Of a stretch of 8,354 bases of DNA, positions 6,152 through 8,354 are shown piece by piece. The notes below the pieces were generated by a model, which was not told where the DNA came from, did no database searches, and was given only the letters and a program-made list of their open reading frames with translations. The DNA lies in the NCBI GenBank assembly GCA_030592025.1, contig JAUUZX010000038.1, positions 1-8,354 on the forward strand. The letters are read 5' to 3'. This stretch comes from a bacterium. Its GTDB lineage: Bacteria; Krumholzibacteriota; Krumholzibacteria; LZORAL124-64-63. Position 1 is the stretch's first letter; each line of letters opens with the position of its first letter. The translations under genes and the position numbers were made by a program.

Positions 6152-7604
6152 ACTCCCCATACCTCCCGATCACCTCGATGATCCCCCGCCGGCAGGCCGC
6201 GCAGAACGGCTTGATCCCCTTGGTGAACATGATGCAGTCCAGCTCCGAGCGGTACATGCCCTCGGACATGTAGCCCGCCCCTTCGAAGACCCCCACCTGC
6301 CCGTAGGCCTCGTTGGCGCGGATCCAGGCGTCGACCTTCTGCTGCTGGACGAGGGAGAGTTCCTCGCCCCTGGCCTTGGCCGCCTCGACCTCGTCGCTCG
6401 GCGCGCCGGTGCGCATGAGCCGGGCGATTTCCTGATTCGTCGCCGCGCGCAGCTTCTGGTAGGTGCGGTCCATCTCGTCGTAGGCGGACTTGTTCCAGGG
6501 CGTCGGGATCGCCACGCCGGACGTCATCATGTCGCCCCACTTCCCGTGGACCGGGTCGGGCAGGGTGGTGAGGTTGCGCTCGCCCGGTTCGGTGCCGGCC
6601 GGGTAGAAGTCGTTGTAGGCGGTGCTCGACGAATAGTACTCGTCGGCCAGGCCGGCGAAGTGGTGGCCGAACTCGTGGAGGAAGACGTAGTCGCTCCACT
6701 GGTTGTCGCTGGTGAAGGTGTTGAAGGCGTTGTAGATGCCGCCGCCTCCATAGCGCTCGTGGTTCACCATGACGTACAGGGCGTCGTAGGGCACGACCTG
6801 GGCGACATCCCGCAGGGCGCGGTTGTCCTCGGTGAGCAGGTAGCGCTCGGAGCCGAGGGAGTCGAAGGTGCAACCGAGGGAGGTGCGCCGGTGGATGCCG
6901 CGGCTGGGTTCGTCGCAGCCCGATTCCTGGGACGGCAGCAGCACGCCCCGGATGTTGAACCGGTCCCGACGCGACGCGTAGGGCTCGTGGCCCAGCATCA
7001 CTTGGGCAAAGTGCCGGACGTCCTTCTCGAACTCGGCGATCTCGTCCACCGTGTAGCCCTCGCCCAGGATGACGACGTCGACACAGCCGTGGGGGTCGCC
7101 GCCGATGGCCGCCTCGACGATAACGATGCCGGCCGGCGGCGGGTCACGGCGGATCATGGGATCCTGCGGGTCGATGGACGCGCGGAAGACCTCGCGCAGC
7201 ACGCCGTCGTTGCCGCGGGACTCCAGCGCGAACTCGACGGGCTGCTTCGGCAGCGGGACCAGCGCCGACTCGTGGTAGGTGCGCATGACCCCGTCGGCGG
7301 CGGGGCCGGTGGTCTGCCACTCGCCGAAGTAGGAGTCGAAGCCCCGGGACCAGAGGAGTTCGCCGCTCGCGGTGTCGTAGAGCTTGGCGTAGTAGCGGCC
7401 GAGGTCGAGGCCGTCGATCAGGTGGACGCGGCTGCCGGCGTAGATGCCCTGGCGCCAGAGCTGGTCCAGACCGACGTGCTCGCTGTCGGCGTCCCCCGTG
7501 TGGTGGTAGTCGATGCGCAGGGTCTCGTCGTGGAAGATGTCGTCGAAGCCGGCGGCGGCTGTTGAGGCGAGAGCCAGGAGAGCGAGGACGAGGAGGAAGC
7601 GCAT
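6150..7604 (-). CDS. secreted zinc metallopeptidase, family M64 (IgA peptidase M64-like)
   Basis: 484 aa. ATG 7604 has AAGGAG (7613-7618, minus strand) 8 bases upstream and begins a signal peptide ending ASTAAAG (about residue 19); the longer reading to 7730 would run through the upstream terminator. The first half is the M64 N-terminal domain: DYHHTGDADSEH, SRGFDSYFGEWQTT, RTYHESALVPLPKQPVEF. The catalytic domain follows (VDVVILGEGYT, then HEFGHHFAGLADEYY). His310, Glu311 and His314 make the HExxH zinc site, and Asp321 or Glu322 is the candidate third ligand. The C-terminus has the family's GAGYMSEGMYRSELDC and FCAACRRGIIEVI. No sorting domain is attached, unlike the neighbouring propeller, so it probably goes to the periplasm or leaves by another route. 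The substrate is unknown; family members include an IgA-cleaving enzyme, but this one need not act on antibodies. Confidence 0.93.
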   Translation of the reverse strand: MRFLLVLALLALASTAAAGFDDIFHDETLRIDYHHTGDADSEHVGLDQLWRQGIYAGSRVHLIDGLDLGRYYAKLYDTASGELLWSRGFDSYFGEWQTTGPAADGVMRTYHESALVPLPKQPVEFALESRGNDGVLREVFRASIDPQDPMIRRDPPPAGIVIVEAAIGGDPHGCVDVVILGEGYTVDEIAEFEKDVRHFAQVMLGHEPYASRRDRFNIRGVLLPSQESGCDEPSRGIHRRTSLGCTFDSLGSERYLLTEDNRALRDVAQVVPYDALYVMVNHERYGGGGIYNAFNTFTSDNQWSDYVFLHEFGHHFAGLADEYYSSSTAYNDFYPAGTEPGERNLTTLPDPVHGKWGDMMTSGVAIPTPWNKSAYDEMDRTYQKLRAATNQEIARLMRTGAPSDEVEAAKARGEELSLVQQQKVDAWIRANEAYGQVGVFEGAGYMSEGMYRSELDCIMFTKGIKPFCAACRRGIIEVIGRYGE

Positions 7605-7612
7605 TTTCGGTG

Positions 7613-7618
7613 CTCCTT
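7613..7618 (-). promoter_or_regulatory. ribosome binding site of the M64 peptidase gene
   Basis: AAGGAG on the minus strand, 8 bases before the ATG at 7604. It decides the start in favour of the reading with a clean signal peptide. Confidence 0.75.
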
Positions 7619-7650
7619 GAGGGGGCTCAGCGTCGGGGAAGGGTCGGCGC

Positions 7651-7659
7651 AGTATAGCA
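7651..7659 (-). promoter_or_regulatory. candidate extended -10 promoter of the M64 gene
   Basis: On the minus strand TGC-TATACT matches the extended -10 form, 46 bases before the ATG and downstream of the terminator of the preceding gene, so the peptidase would have its own promoter. No convincing -35 box is seen. Assigned by motif only. Confidence 0.4.
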
Positions 7660-7687
7660 AAGTGTGGAACCCGTGCGGCATCCCCGC

Positions 7688-7721
7688 AAAAAAAGGCCCC
7701 CCGACCCTGGGGTCGGGGGGC
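7688..7721 (-). terminator. intrinsic terminator of the PPC-like repeat gene
   Basis: On the minus strand GCCCCCCGACC (7721-7711) pairs exactly with GGTCGGGGGGC (7706-7696), an 11-base-pair stem with a 4-base loop. CC and seven T follow (A-run 7688-7694 on the plus strand). It lies 33 bases after the stop codon at 7754 and separates this gene from the M64 gene. Confidence 0.92.
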
Positions 7722-7753
7722 ATGCGTCATGTCCTTGTCGAGAAACGGTCAGA

Positions 7754-8354
7754 TCACGGGCAGGACCACCCGCTCGCTGCGGTAGCTTCGTCATCCACCG
7801 TCTGCTCGAGGGTGATGATCGGGGTGTTCGCCGTGAGGCGCAGACGGTAGGTGCCCGACCCGCCGCAACTGTTGCCCCAGTCGCGGGTGACGGCGAGGCG
7901 GTAGGTGCCGGCTGTCGAGATCAGGAAGTTGCTGACCGTCTGACCCGCCGTGTTGCTGTTGCAGCCGGAGACGAAGTTGCAGCGCAGTTCGTCGGTGTTG
8001 CCGGTCAGCAGGTTCGTGCCGCCAAGGGTCGTGCCGGGTGCGTAGAGGGCGATCTGCAGCACCGAGCCGCCGGTCGTGTCGATGGCCTCGAGGGTCACCG
8101 TGGTCGAGGCGGCAAATTCGACATCGAAGACGTCCTGGCAAGCAATGCCGAAGTCGCAGTCCCAGCTGTGCACCTCATCGTAGAGCACGCCGACCTGGTA
8201 CGGGCAGTCCCAGCCCGGGGCCAGGCTCGCCACATCCTCAACTGTCTGGTCGGGCACGCTGAATCCCTTGTCGGCGTCGATGAGGAGCCGGTAGGTACCT
8301 TCACCGCCGCAGCTGTTGCCCCAGTCCCGCGTGATGGCCAATCGGTAGGTGCCG
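7754..8354 (-). CDS. cysteine-containing PPC-like repeat protein, C-terminal part (5' end outside window)
   Basis: The frame is open from the right edge to a TGA at 7754-7756, 199 visible residues; the TTG at 8341 is internal, as the repeat continues upstream of it. The sequence is made of modules resembling the bacterial pre-peptidase C-terminal (PPC) beta-sandwich: DVFDVEFAASTTVTLEA, then a TGGSVLQIALYAPGT strand and AGTYRLAVTRDWGNSCGGSG with TYRLRL. Modules repeat every 148 residues. Cysteines sit at fixed places (NSCGG, GWxCP, SWDCDFGIAC, LRCNFVSGC), suggesting disulfides in an extracytoplasmic protein. The last module stops after GWSCP, only a few residues into the next unit. No signal peptide or catalytic domain is visible. 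Probably a secreted or surface adhesion-like protein, or the tail of a larger enzyme. Confidence 0.75.
   Translation of the reverse strand, partial: GTYRLAITRDWGNSCGGEGTYRLLIDADKGFSVPDQTVEDVASLAPGWDCPYQVGVLYDEVHSWDCDFGIACQDVFDVEFAASTTVTLEAIDTTGGSVLQIALYAPGTTLGGTNLLTGNTDELRCNFVSGCNSNTAGQTVSNFLISTAGTYRLAVTRDWGNSCGGSGTYRLRLTANTPIITLEQTVDDEATAASGWSCP
7757..7909 (-). repeat. second (terminal, partial) copy of the 444-base coding repeat
   Basis: 51 residues starting GTYRLAVTRDWGNSCGG align without gaps to the copy at 8201-8353, 32 of 51 identical by my count. The offset is exactly 444 bases (148 codons). The region between the copies is the rest of the unit. Confidence 0.85.
8201..8353 (-). repeat. 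first visible copy of the 444-base coding repeat
   Basis: Starts GTYRLAITRDWGNSCGG at the window edge and ends GWDCP, matching the copy at 7757-7909. It begins in the middle of a module, so at least one more unit must lie outside the window. Confidence 0.85.

Noticed and set aside
6126..7565. 479-codon open frame on the plus strand opposite the M64 gene
   Set aside because: It lies wholly antisense to a confidently identified peptidase, is rich in Val/Ala/Gly/Asp repeats typical of a GC-rich shadow frame, and has no family motif.

Overview
The window is bacterial. About 64% GC (estimated by eye) runs from roughly base 1160 to the end, and about 50% GC covers the first ~1160 bases. The GC-rich part codes mostly for secreted or envelope proteins. 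One is an LVIVD-repeat propeller with a full FlgD-like / T9SS type A-style C-terminal sorting domain (PNPFNP lead-in, then YDVAGRLVRTL and PSGVYFYRL). Together with the PPC-like repeat protein and the short dockerin-like calcium segment, this resembles FCB-group candidate phyla such as Krumholzibacteriota, Eisenbacteria or Latescibacterota. That placement is inference from protein style; there is no marker gene here.

Left part (1-1158, lower GC). A 5'-truncated VOC-family dioxygenase/glyoxalase-like gene is followed by 236 bases without a gene, then a gene for a zinc-ribbon protein with two membrane helices. The spacer ends in an attC-like core (GTTAGAAC, 613-620), and the second gene ends in its exact complement (GTTCTAAC, 1151-1158) overlapping the stop codon. 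The layout looks like two integron-type cassettes, the second with its 3' recombination site cut off. Immediately after it the composition jumps and a headless C-terminal half of a second, different VOC gene begins (1159-1410).

Middle part (1522-3651). Two tandem paralogous lipoproteins (about 274 and 275 aa, roughly 60% identical) share the same ribosome binding site, lipobox and layout. Each carries a FlgD-like module in the middle without the usual PNPFN lead-in, and each ends exactly at YPNPFN followed by TAG. A small thioredoxin-like [2Fe-2S] ferredoxin gene on the minus strand converges on the second paralog.

Right part (3867-8354). The LVIVD propeller gene (+) converges on a secreted zinc peptidase of family M64 (-), with a GC hairpin between them. 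Upstream of the peptidase, on the same strand, lies the 3' end of a gene for a protein made of 148-residue PPC-like repeats, closed by a strong intrinsic terminator. The genes do not form a recognisable pathway. Their common theme is export to the envelope or the outside: a proteolytic enzyme, a propeller with a sorting signal, two lipoproteins and a repeat protein.

I found no RNA gene, CRISPR array, transposase or defence system. The points most worth checking are the cassette-like left end and the twin lipoproteins that stop at the sorting-motif lead-in.
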